35,022 bases of DNA from Nemertoderma westbladi (taxonomy: Eukaryota; Xenacoelomorpha; Nemertodermatida; Nemertodermatidae): contig JAUCBJ010000888.1 in assembly GCA_032718475.1 (NCBI GenBank), positions 1-35,022 on the forward strand. Direction: 5' to 3'. A model generated the notes under the pieces. It searched no databases and was not told the origin of the DNA. It saw only the letters and a program-made list of their open reading frames with translations. Both the position numbers and the translations under genes were made by a program. The stretch's first letter is position 1. Each line of letters begins with the position of its first letter. Positions 10,336-18,612 of the stretch are shown one piece after another.

Positions 10336-11115
10336 CTAACTTCCTCCCCACCAAGGGGCGTCGGCGGCGTTGAAGGTCCAGCTAGACGCTGTTACCCTTA
10401 GCTGATCGTCCACCTGTCTTTGGTTCCAATCTTTGACGTAAGCCTTGATTTCATTGTTGGCACCAATGAAGTTCGTTCCCTTATCAGATCTCATCGTGTT
10501 ACTAGTTCCAAAGCAAGCGATCTGTCGACGTAAGCTCAATAGGAAGCTGTTGGTAGATAAATCGTTCACCATATCGAGATGGATAGCTCTACAAGTCATA
10601 CAAACAAAGATGACACACCATCTCTTGACTATAGTCCTAGCACGATATACTTCAATAGGGCCAAATAAATCTACACCGGTATTAGTAAAGGGTGGTTCAT
10701 AGAAGCTTACTCGTTCCCTAGGTAATTCTGCCTCTCGCTGTGTTAAAGGCCTACTGAATGCTTTCCTACAGGGTATGCAGTTCCTAAGAACTTGGTTCAG
10801 AGCTCTACGGGGTTTATAAAAATAATAGCGAGTTCGAATTTCGCTAAGAACTCGTTCTCTACCAGCATGATAAAGTTTGCTGTGAACATCTACAATCATC
10901 TTGATTTGTATTTCAAGATTTCTAATGAGTATGGGAAACTTAGTGTCAAAGGATAATGGAGCATTAGTTAGTCTTCCTCCAACACGTATTAACCCATCTA
11001 TCATTGTGCTAGAGAAACGATCCCTTAAGCGCATCTGTGGATTTCTCAACAACAGGAAATACTTATTGGAATCCTCATAGCATTGCAGGAGTCTCAGCAT
11101 CTGCTTATTGGTTTC
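10336..11115 (-). pseudogene. pol: Integrase: HHCC zinc-binding domain and DDE core
   Basis: Counting from residue 1 at 11100, an N-terminal zinc-binding module is visible as H73/H78 and C108/C111 (VHSKLYH ... NCIPC). The catalytic core has D144 in TGVDLFGPI and D206 in MRSDKGTNFIGANN. The ORF ends in TAG at 10338-10336, immediately before GAG encoding the Glu expected to be the third catalytic residue (context PWWGGS-stop-ERLIRS). Related elements have Trp there, and TAG is one transition from TGG. The integrase is therefore split exactly at its active-site Glu. Confidence 0.85.
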
Positions 11116-12172
11116 TTAATGCTCCTGGTAACTGATCTTCTCCTTCAGAAACCTGTCGGATATCTTGTATTTGGGAAGATCTTTAACAACATGGACCTGC
11201 GCAGATGTCAGTGGAGCGGTATCACTAGTGGTCTTCGTCCTGGAGTAGTGATGATGAAAACATCGCTTTAAATATATAACGGCCTTACAGAACCGATTCC
11301 AGGAACTATAATGATGTATCGCTCTCTGCAGGAGAGGTGAGAGTCCTTGCGAGACGTCTGGTATTCCAGATTTACAATCCCTCTCTCTGATTTCCACAAC
11401 AGACTTATTGATGGCTGTGGGTTTCGGATCCAAAGCGTCGTCTCCGGAAGTGTGTAGTACAGACAGATCTATCACAGGTTTAAATAACTTCGATTTACTC
11501 GCCCGGGTTTTAGGTTTGACTTTCTCCGCTCCCTTGGCCTGCCTAATCTCCGCTGTAGTAAGATGAGGAGGCCATTCATCCTCTTCTTTGCTTAGGAAGT
11601 CGGGTCCACCTAACCAGTCTGGAGTATCTATCAGTTCTTGTGGGGTTGCTCCCCTGGAGGCAATGTCTGCTGGATTAATCATTCCGGGGCAATGTCTCCA
11701 TTGATCTATCTTCGTGCGACTAAGTATAATGGCTACTCTGTTGGTAACGAAGACGCTGAACTGACAGACTTCATTGGTTATATACTCCAACACGAGTAAA
11801 GCATCGGTCCAATAGACAGTTTTTTCCAGTGGATAGTCGATCTGTTCTGTTACATTCCGGCCGATGGCTGTAGCATATAGAGCCGCCTTTAACTCCGCTC
11901 GAGGAACGTTCAACTTGTTGTTTATCCATGCCTTAGAGGTAACCAAGGCGACCTTAATTCCATCCGGAGTTTCAACTCTCAGGTAGGCTACTATTCCTAT
12001 TCCCATATCGCTGGCGTCTCCAAACACATGGAGTTGATAGGAATACGTAGGGAGAACATGACCAAAATATGAACGGGAAATTATAAAGTTCGCGATGGGT
12101 GGTAGAGAATCTTCCCATTTCATCCACTTCCTTAATAGTTCTCCCTTAAGTGGATCGTCCCATGAGTGGTTT
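11116..12172 (-). pseudogene. pol: RNase H and connection region of BEL/Pao pol
   Basis: The frame differs from the RT segment and picks up at about 12170 (WLENHSWDDPL, then KWMKWEDSLP). Counting from the ATG at 12123, HVFGDASDMG holds the first catalytic Asp (D36), PRAELKAAL the Glu (E77) and YWTDALLVL the second Asp (D107). A C-terminal part includes WRHCPGMINPADIASRG, a hallmark of the BEL/Pao RNase H region. The ORF ends at TAA 11118-11116, in the same frame as the integrase ORF that follows. RNase H would degrade the RNA strand during reverse transcription. Confidence 0.85.
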
Positions 12173-12884
12173 TCAAGCCACTACTAAACTCCGAGCAATC
12201 AATATAACTGGGCTAATAAATCCCAATGGATCGAAATAAGTGCTCAGGATACTTAAACAAATCCGTTTAGTCCGAACTGGATTATCTCGCTGTTTTAGCT
12301 GGAAAAACAGGATATCTCTCTCTGTGTCCCATTTCAAACCAAGCGTCTTGGTTTCTGGAAGATCGTCTTTTATTAGGTCTAGATCTTTCGCTCCTCGATC
12401 TTCTACCGGGATCGATTCCAGAAACTCACGGGAGTTGCTGGTGAATTTAGTTAATCGAAATCCACCTCTTTTTAAGCACTCTACCGTTCCTTTGGCGACA
12501 TCAATGGCTTCTTCCACTGATGGGAGGGACTTTAAATTGTCGTCCATGTATATATCCCGTTTGATGTTGTCGATCACCTCTTTAGAGAAGGCGTCCCGGT
12601 TATCATCAGCAGTGGTTCGCACCACTGAGCAGGCGTTTGAAGGGCTTGAGATCATCCCAAAAGCCTGGATGGTCATCCAGTACTCCACCGGGTTTCTGGT
12701 TGAGGTCTCCTTCAGGCCACCACAGAAATCGTAGGCTGTCTCTATCCCTATCCAGCGCCTTGACTTGTAAGAACATGCCTTCTATATCGGAGGCGAAAGC
12801 GATTGAATATTGTCGTAATCTTAAGAGTATTCCCAACAAGGATTGGAGTAAGTTGGGTCCTGGTAACAACTCGGAATTAAGAGA
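12173..12884 (-). pseudogene. pol: Reverse transcriptase core of BEL/Pao pol (one stop upstream, one frameshift)
   Basis: The first half (to about 12690) continues the frame of the preceding ORF after its TAA and carries ASDIEGMFLQV (first catalytic Asp, about 12771-12793) and FLWWPEGDL. A one-base shift next to a CCC run near 12690 moves the coding frame. The second half has AFGMISSPSNAC, the catalytic YMDD at 12539-12550 and LGLKWD, then DPLGFISP. These are the RT palm motifs expected of BEL/Pao. The reading frame stops at 12175-12173, where a second one-base shift joins it to the RNase H region. With these lesions no functional RT could be made from this copy without frame changes. Confidence 0.85.
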
Positions 12885-15800
12885 TTAGCCCATGTAGAGG
12901 GCGGAGCCGTCAAATACTACCCGGACTTCATTGGGTTTACCGGGTTTGGGAATGTAATGATGTGTTAGATAGTACGTTCTCTCAGTTATTGGTGTTTCTT
13001 CCGGTACTCGCTCCACATATCCCTTGTTAATAAATTTCTTCAACTGAGTCTGGTACATTTCTTTAGCTGAAGCATTTGCCATAAGGCGTCGATGTAGTTG
13101 CGCAATTCTTTTCTCCGCCAAGGGTCGGTTGTTTATAAATTTAGGTTCTCGCTTTCGAAATGGTAGACCGATTTCATATCTACCTTGATCTTTAAGAAAA
13201 CGTGTAGTTGTCTCCTGAATCTGCTTGGCTCTTTCTTCTTCTACCAATAGGGCCTTATCGTAGGAATTGGGCTCTACAGCTTCTTGAGTAAAGAATCGTA
13301 CGGCGTGTTCATCCCGAGTCTTCGCGTTATAGCGATCTATTACGTCATTCAGTTCGTCGTTATAGTCGACTTGTCCTGATGGACGAATGAGTTGACATAG
13401 GTTCACTTGGTTTTGCCAAGTCTCGTTTTCCGTAAGGAGGTCGATGGTATTCTCCTCGTCGAAGAGTATGTGGATATCGTCATTATCTGAGGAGTATGGT
13501 GTTCCCTCAGTTGGGTCGTCCACCTCACTGGTCTCCGCTTCCCATTCACTTCCTTGGTAAACCCGTTCTTTGGGTAACCTTTCCATGAGAGTTCTATGGG
13601 AAGGGCCAGTAAAGTACCAACCTACTCTAGTTCTTCCCGCATAGGCTTGTAGTGGTTGCGGTTGAGCAGGCTGTTTCTCCAATGTCTCAAGAGCCTCATG
13701 CGCATTTTGGCCGATGAGTATTTGCACTCCAGGGTAGTCTGTGTTGAATCTAGGTATCTCAAGCTGCTGGGTGACATCGTCCTCATCCCAGTTATAAGGT
13801 TCCACTTGGCTGGTCACGAAGTTCTTTATCGCCACCATTTTTACTGACCTTATACTGTGTTCTCCTAGCTTATCCTGGGGGGTGGACAACGCACCTACAT
13901 AGTAATCTGCAATTACTGTAGATTTCCAAACCTGCATAATTCCTGACATGTTTAACTTAGTTCGGAACTTGGGTTGTCCAGCAAAGATGTCTTCGGCTAG
14001 TTCTTTGTCGATGAATGTTCCTGTGCTGCCGGAGTCAAGAAGGGCGTTCACTATATAACTTTTTCGTGGCCCGTGGACTCTCAACTGCACTACGGGAAAT
14101 TCTCGGATTCCTACATTGGAAGTTGGTGCTTTCCAAGATGGTTGTCGGTCAGGAGTAGTTAGGGGGGACTCACTGTCGGTGTCCTTTTCATATGTAAGTG
14201 CTTGATACACTGCGGTATTTATTAGGTAACAGGATTCGTTTTCGTCGGAGAATTCGTCCGTATAGAATCCTTCCATCTCAGAACTTTGGTCAGTGTCGTT
14301 CACATCACTGAATTGGACATGTAGTTCGGACTCACTTACCTGACTCGGGCTGTTTCGTTCGAATTCAGTGTGCAACAAGATATGATGTTTTGCACCGCAC
14401 TTTGCACACCTTGCGTCGGAGTAACAGGTTCGCCGTTGGTGTCCATGTCTGAGGCAATTATAACACAACCGCTTATCCCACATGACTTCACGTCTATCCT
14501 TTAATGATTTCCTTAGGAATTCATCACACACATTCAAACGGTGGGGCCCGTCACACAGCGCACATTTCGGTTTGATGTTACTTACCCTACTTTGAGTAAC
14601 GTTGTGCACACTCGTTCTTTCTTCGGGCTTTCTTACATGAATTCTCTTAGGAGACGTAGGAGGAGTTTTTCTTACCTGTTCGCTCCTGTCATTGGTTCGA
14701 GACTTGAATTTACTTACGTCTTTAGGCGTTTTGTTGACATAATAAGATCTTTCAGTGTCTTTCCCGCTGTCCTCTTCTTGAGAAGCCTGGCTTTCGCCGT
14801 CGTCGGTATAACACACTGGTGTTACCTTTCTCCTAGAAACGGGTTTCTCACTTATCTTATTTTCCGGTGTCTTCTCTCGGGACTGCTTTAGGAGCTGTAA
14901 TTTTACTTCTCCATCTAAGAATGACATGAGATCAGCCATGGTAGGGTCTCGGCGTTGTTGTTCCATCACATATAACACTTTCTTATCCCAGCATGTACCT
15001 ACTCCACCCTTTGGTAAAGTAGAGGCCACGGCTCCAATAACCATAGAACTCTGATATTCTTGAGACTTACCTAGCCAATCTAATTGTCTACAGATCTCCT
15101 GAATCTCATCGGAAAACTCTATAATCCCACTGCTAATGAACTTTCGGGGCGCTACCAATTTTGTATACAAATACCTAGCTATGTTATTCCTATTACCATA
15201 CCTGATGTTTAGGGTATCCCAAACTTGTCTTAATCCATCTGGATGTCCAATAAACTTTAACGCCATTAACTTGGGAGATCCTTCCAAGCACTCGATGAGG
15301 AATCTTAGTTTCTCTCCATTAGATAACACAGAGTTCTGTATGTTATATTTGTAATATTCATTAAAAGGTAACCATTTCATCTCATCTCCATTGAACTTGA
15401 CGATCTCTCCTACCTTTACCGCTTGACGGGCTTCGGTTCTAGCCATTTGACGCGTAAAACTTTCTTGGGCCATCGTGTTATTTAATATCGAGCTATCGGT
15501 ATATAAATTTCTCGGATTATGATCAGGTCTATATGGATTATCATTGTCAACAGGTTTATAATTACCCTTAATAGGGTTTACTATAGGAGTTTCTACTTCA
15601 CTAGCATTATAGATGCGTGTAGGCTCCACACCTTGCGCATGAAATACTTCAGACCTAACAGGTTGACACATTGTTACCGGGGTTGGTGGTATACCCCTTT
15701 GGGTATTTACTAATTTGTCGCGTTCCAACGCGATACTCTGCTGCACCTCTTGCAACTCTAACCTACTTTCCCTTACTGTGCCCTTGAACTGCTGAACAGT

Positions 15801-16448
15801 TCCTTCCATCTCCCGGACCTGCTGAGAGGAGCACTTACGGTGTTCCCTCAGCTGCCTGAGCAGGAGACCCATCTCCCGTCGTCCCTCAGCTACCCACTCG
15901 ACCGCCGAAGCGGGAGTCGCCAACGTAGTAGCGGGCGAGCGAGAGACGACGGGCGAGAAATTCTTGATATCTCGCTCGGCGTCCAGGACGGGTTCGGACT
16001 CGGGAACAGTCCTACTGGGCACAGGTAGTTTAGTACTGTGCAAAGGGAATTTAGAGGTAGATTCTGGGAGTACAGGTGTCTCTATCACCGAAGGGGTGGC
16101 TTCGTGAACAGGCCCAATTATTTCAGGCTCATCTACTATAGTAGGGAGTCTTTCTATTTTAATAATTTGGTCTGTGGGTTCTGTACTACCTAAGTCTGTG
16201 CTAGCTAGTTGCCTTCTAACAGCTGGGGGCAAATCAGGCAATTTCTGATGGTGGGACATTCTTCTACGCTTACTTAGACGAGATCTATTTCCTCCGCCTT
16301 CAGGATCGGTGGTATCGCCTTCATCAGAGGATGTAAATCCCTGTCGTTTGGGCGTAGATCGACTCATCATCTGCATTTGACTAGCTGTTAACTGTTTATT
16401 TATGCAGTCTTGATTCTCTTGAATATTTTCCAACTCTAGTTGGGTGGT
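12885..16448 (-). CDS. gag-pol: Gag-pol central part: capsid-like, zinc knuckles, protease, start of RT
   Basis: The frame is open from just after the TAG at 16449 to a TAA at 12887-12885. The first candidate start is a TTG at 16433 and there is no nearby ATG, so expression depends on upstream gag. Residues below are counted from that TTG. A basic, Ser/Pro-rich linker is followed by a heptad-like helix (about 185-245), a capsid-like domain of the BEL DUF1759 type (about 340-520), and three knuckles: C624/C627/H631/C636, C657/C660/H665/C670 and C676/C679/H683/H688. An aspartic protease with LLDSGSTGTF (catalytic Asp 800) comes next. The RT begins at VRVVFDGSA near 1171, and the frame is cut by TAA right after LYMG; the same frame carries on with SLNSELLPGP. 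Gag capsid and knuckles package the RNA, and the protease would mature the polyprotein. Confidence 0.85.
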   Translation of the reverse strand, partial: TTQLELENIQENQDCINKQLTASQMQMMSRSTPKRQGFTSSDEGDTTDPEGGGNRSRLSKRRRMSHHQKLPDLPPAVRRQLASTDLGSTEPTDQIIKIERLPTIVDEPEIIGPVHEATPSVIETPVLPESTSKFPLHSTKLPVPSRTVPESEPVLDAERDIKNFSPVVSRSPATTLATPASAVEWVAEGRREMGLLLRQLREHRKCSSQQVREMEGTVQQFKGTVRESRLELQEVQQSIALERDKLVNTQRGIPPTPVTMCQPVRSEVFHAQGVEPTRIYNASEVETPIVNPIKGNYKPVDNDNPYRPDHNPRNLYTDSSILNNTMAQESFTRQMARTEARQAVKVGEIVKFNGDEMKWLPFNEYYKYNIQNSVLSNGEKLRFLIECLEGSPKLMALKFIGHPDGLRQVWDTLNIRYGNRNNIARYLYTKLVAPRKFISSGIIEFSDEIQEICRQLDWLGKSQEYQSSMVIGAVASTLPKGGVGTCWDKKVLYVMEQQRRDPTMADLMSFLDGEVKLQLLKQSREKTPENKISEKPVSRRKVTPVCYTDDGESQASQEEDSGKDTERSYYVNKTPKDVSKFKSRTNDRSEQVRKTPPTSPKRIHVRKPEERTSVHNVTQSRVSNIKPKCALCDGPHRLNVCDEFLRKSLKDRREVMWDKRLCYNCLRHGHQRRTCYSDARCAKCGAKHHILLHTEFERNSPSQVSESELHVQFSDVNDTDQSSEMEGFYTDEFSDENESCYLINTAVYQALTYEKDTDSESPLTTPDRQPSWKAPTSNVGIREFPVVQLRVHGPRKSYIVNALLDSGSTGTFIDKELAEDIFAGQPKFRTKLNMSGIMQVWKSTVIADYYVGALSTPQDKLGEHSIRSVKMVAIKNFVTSQVEPYNWDEDDVTQQLEIPRFNTDYPGVQILIGQNAHEALETLEKQPAQPQPLQAYAGRTRVGWYFTGPSHRTLMERLPKERVYQGSEWEAETSEVDDPTEGTPYSSDNDDIHILFDEENTIDLLTENETWQNQVNLCQLIRPSGQVDYNDELNDVIDRYNAKTRDEHAVRFFTQEAVEPNSYDKALLVEEERAKQIQETTTRFLKDQGRYEIGLPFRKREPKFINNRPLAEKRIAQLHRRLMANASAKEMYQTQLKKFINKGYVERVPEETPITERTYYLTHHYIPKPGKPNEVRVVFDGSALYMG

Positions 16449-17774
16449 CTATTCAGATGCTATTCGTTCTGCTTCTGCCACTGCTATCTTTCTTTCCGCT
16501 TCTATTGCTGCAGCTGCCACTTTTGCCTCTGCCGCTGCCGCTGCCTCTGCCGCCTTTCTTTCCGCTTCTGCCGCTGCCATTGCCGCTGCTGCTGTCTTTC
16601 TGTCTTCTATACGTTTTTTCTTTACTTGTTCTTCTTGGACCCTAGCGATGCGGAGTCTTTCATCAAATTTAGCTTGGTTCGCAGCTAACATTTCCGCATC
16701 GATTGCGTCCAACACAAGCTTGGCTCCTTCACTATTAGGGTGAAGTCCAGACAGCCGTCTCCTCAACTCTTCGTCACCTAGGAATCGTTGATAGTCTGAC
16801 AGATAGATGTCAATAGCGTCCCTCTGCTGCGGTTTCTCCGCTGTCGCTTCGCTTTCCACTTGAGAAAAGGTAGCGTCTGTTGATTCTCCGTGGGTTGAGC
16901 GCTCAGCCAGCTGAACTTTCCACTGGGCCGTTCCTTGAACCTTGAGACTCACCCGCTGGAACCAAGTCTTTACGGCAACTTGCAAAGATGTGCCTTGTCT
17001 TCTTTTCGAAGCTTCCTCAAAGGCCGATAGGATTAGTCTGATTCTTAGAATTCTTTCTCTAACTTGATAAAGCAGCTCTCCCTGCTCTTGAGGTCCTTGG
17101 GGTTGTCGAAACAGTTGTTCCTCTAATCGCTCCAAAGAGCTGAAGAATCCCTGTACATATCCTGCTGCCGACCTCTTCCACACAGCTGGATCACTAGTGT
17201 CTTTTGTCACTCCCATCCTGTGTATGTCTTCCCAGGCAGCTTCCGATAAGTCAAACGGGAGTCCGGGTCCGGGGAAGTTCCATTGAGACTCGACAATAGA
17301 CTTCAGTTCCTCCCTTGTGTATCCCGCATAACTGTCCTTGGTCGATCGCCTACTTCTCGCCCAATCAATTTGGTGTTTCTCCACCGCAATCAATACCCTA
17401 GTGAGTACGGCTGCAGGAAGAATGAGAAGGGGATCCGAATAAACCGCATCTGCCATCTTTGCTCCGCGCTCGGGTGTCAGCTCGACAGTATCCGAACTAC
17501 TGGAGCTGTCGGGCCGCTGAGGAATAAGTTCTCGGCTCGAGTGTTGCTGCTGTTTAACAGCTGCTTCCTGGTCCCGCTTGACCTGAGCCCGAGTGCCTAT
17601 GATAGACCTACGGTGTTGGACTAGCCTAGGGTCTGATACCACTACTGGAGGGATGATCTTTCTCACAGTAGGAGGTGAGTTGAACTTCGGTCTCACACGT
17701 TCCACACTCCTGTCTGGGTCACAGATGGTTGTATCTAGGAGACTGTCTGACAGGTTTTGCTTTGTGTCAGACAT
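16449..17774 (-). CDS. gag: Gag N-terminal region, coiled-coil/Ala-rich (441 codons, ends in TAG)
   Basis: The ATG is at 17774 and the reading frame ends at a TAG at 16451-16449. The product is hydrophilic, with a Ser-rich stretch near residues 88-96 and a strongly predicted helical, Ala/Glu/Lys-rich coiled coil over about the last 65 residues. The next long ORF is in the same frame immediately after this TAG (ACC ACC CAA follow), and the helical character continues across it. This is therefore the N-terminal part of one gag-pol polyprotein, not an independent gene. In the BEL/Pao family gag and pol are normally one uninterrupted frame with an N-terminal coiled coil before the capsid domain. 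The TAG is either a knock-out mutation, favoured by the many other lesions, or a readthrough codon. No sequence-specific function is recognised for the first 350 residues. Confidence 0.75.
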   Translation of the reverse strand: MSDTKQNLSDSLLDTTICDPDRSVERVRPKFNSPPTVRKIIPPVVVSDPRLVQHRRSIIGTRAQVKRDQEAAVKQQQHSSRELIPQRPDSSSSSDTVELTPERGAKMADAVYSDPLLILPAAVLTRVLIAVEKHQIDWARSRRSTKDSYAGYTREELKSIVESQWNFPGPGLPFDLSEAAWEDIHRMGVTKDTSDPAVWKRSAAGYVQGFFSSLERLEEQLFRQPQGPQEQGELLYQVRERILRIRLILSAFEEASKRRQGTSLQVAVKTWFQRVSLKVQGTAQWKVQLAERSTHGESTDATFSQVESEATAEKPQQRDAIDIYLSDYQRFLGDEELRRRLSGLHPNSEGAKLVLDAIDAEMLAANQAKFDERLRIARVQEEQVKKKRIEDRKTAAAAMAAAEAERKAAEAAAAAEAKVAAAAIEAERKIAVAEAERIASE

Positions 17775-18612
17775 GTTTGTTTGTACAGTTGAATGCCTAC
17801 TGCTATATTACAGTTAAAGCAAGTCTAGTAATTCAGTATCAACTGTTAGCCTAGTAATTAATTACCGATATCGTTACTCAGTGTAACGTGATATATATAC
17901 ACAATATATTAGAATACCGGTATACACTTATAGTATATATAAGTATTATTACAGATTAGGTTTGTCACAGAATACCGGTATATAATTTCAGCGCAAATAT
18001 ATAGAAATATATAATAAGCCTATCGTGAATACCGGTATACAGCTTACACTTATAGTATATATAAGTATAATTATAGACTAAAATTAATTACAGAATACCG
18101 GTATATAATTTCAGCACAAATATATAGAAATATATAATAAGCCTATCGTGAATACTGGTATATCAATTATTTTAGAATAATTGAATTTCTGAATTTTAGG
18201 GTTACTTGGTTACTTTACTTTACTTTATTACCGTTATTTAAGCAGTAGTCCAACTGACATTAAGACCTAATTGTTGTAACTATTTTTATAACCCCTACTA
18301 TTTTATAAATCGGTTTGAGTTGATTTATAATATATATATACCCACTTAATGGGTTTTTGTCAATATTTGAAATAAATGTTACTATTTCTGGGAAGGAGTA
18401 ACTACACAGAAGCTGTACGCTCTCAGTGAAGTGCTACTTGTTGGACACTAAAACAAATAATTCTAATTTACCTAAGTTACTTAATACTACAAATTACGTA
18501 TAATTACGGGGTGAGATTACAATCTCTAAATAAACACAAAAAATTACACGTACAAATTTTAGGGTAATTTTACAAGAAGTCTACAAACCAGCCTAACTAA
18601 GGGTTAGAATAT
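17775..18612 (-). other. AT-rich leader/LTR region 5' of gag
   Basis: No gene is seen in this stretch. It lies between the gag start codon and the first position where LTR homology can be tested, so it must contain the LTR 3' end, the primer-binding site and the 5' leader. I found no clear tRNA-3'-end match. It contains a tandem pair (17912-18149) and repeated ATACCGGTAT palindromes. An in-frame TAA lies upstream of the gag ATG, so that ATG is the first usable Met in its frame. Confidence 0.5.
17912..18149. repeat. Tandem pair of 115-123 bp units with ATACCGGTAT palindromes
   Basis: Unit 1 runs about 17912-18026 and unit 2 about 18027-18149. Each starts with GAATACCGGTATAC, carries TTATAGTATATATAAGTAT, then a second ATACCGGTATATAATTTCAG and AAATATATAGAAATATATAA, and ends near CCTATCGT. 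A third, incomplete start (GAATACTGGTATA) follows at 18150. Every unit therefore carries two copies of a 10-bp perfect palindrome, suggesting a repeated protein-binding site upstream of gag. That function is inferred only. Confidence 0.75.

Noticed and set aside
14541-14891. Plus-strand frames opposite gag-pol (also 12240-12734 and 17283-17624)
   Set aside because: They are antisense shadows of the minus-strand polyprotein.
18238-18252. Primer-binding site candidate (AGTAGTCCAACTG)
   Set aside because: Only a few bases resemble a tRNA 3' end followed by an LTR terminus. It cannot be tested without the missing part of the left LTR.
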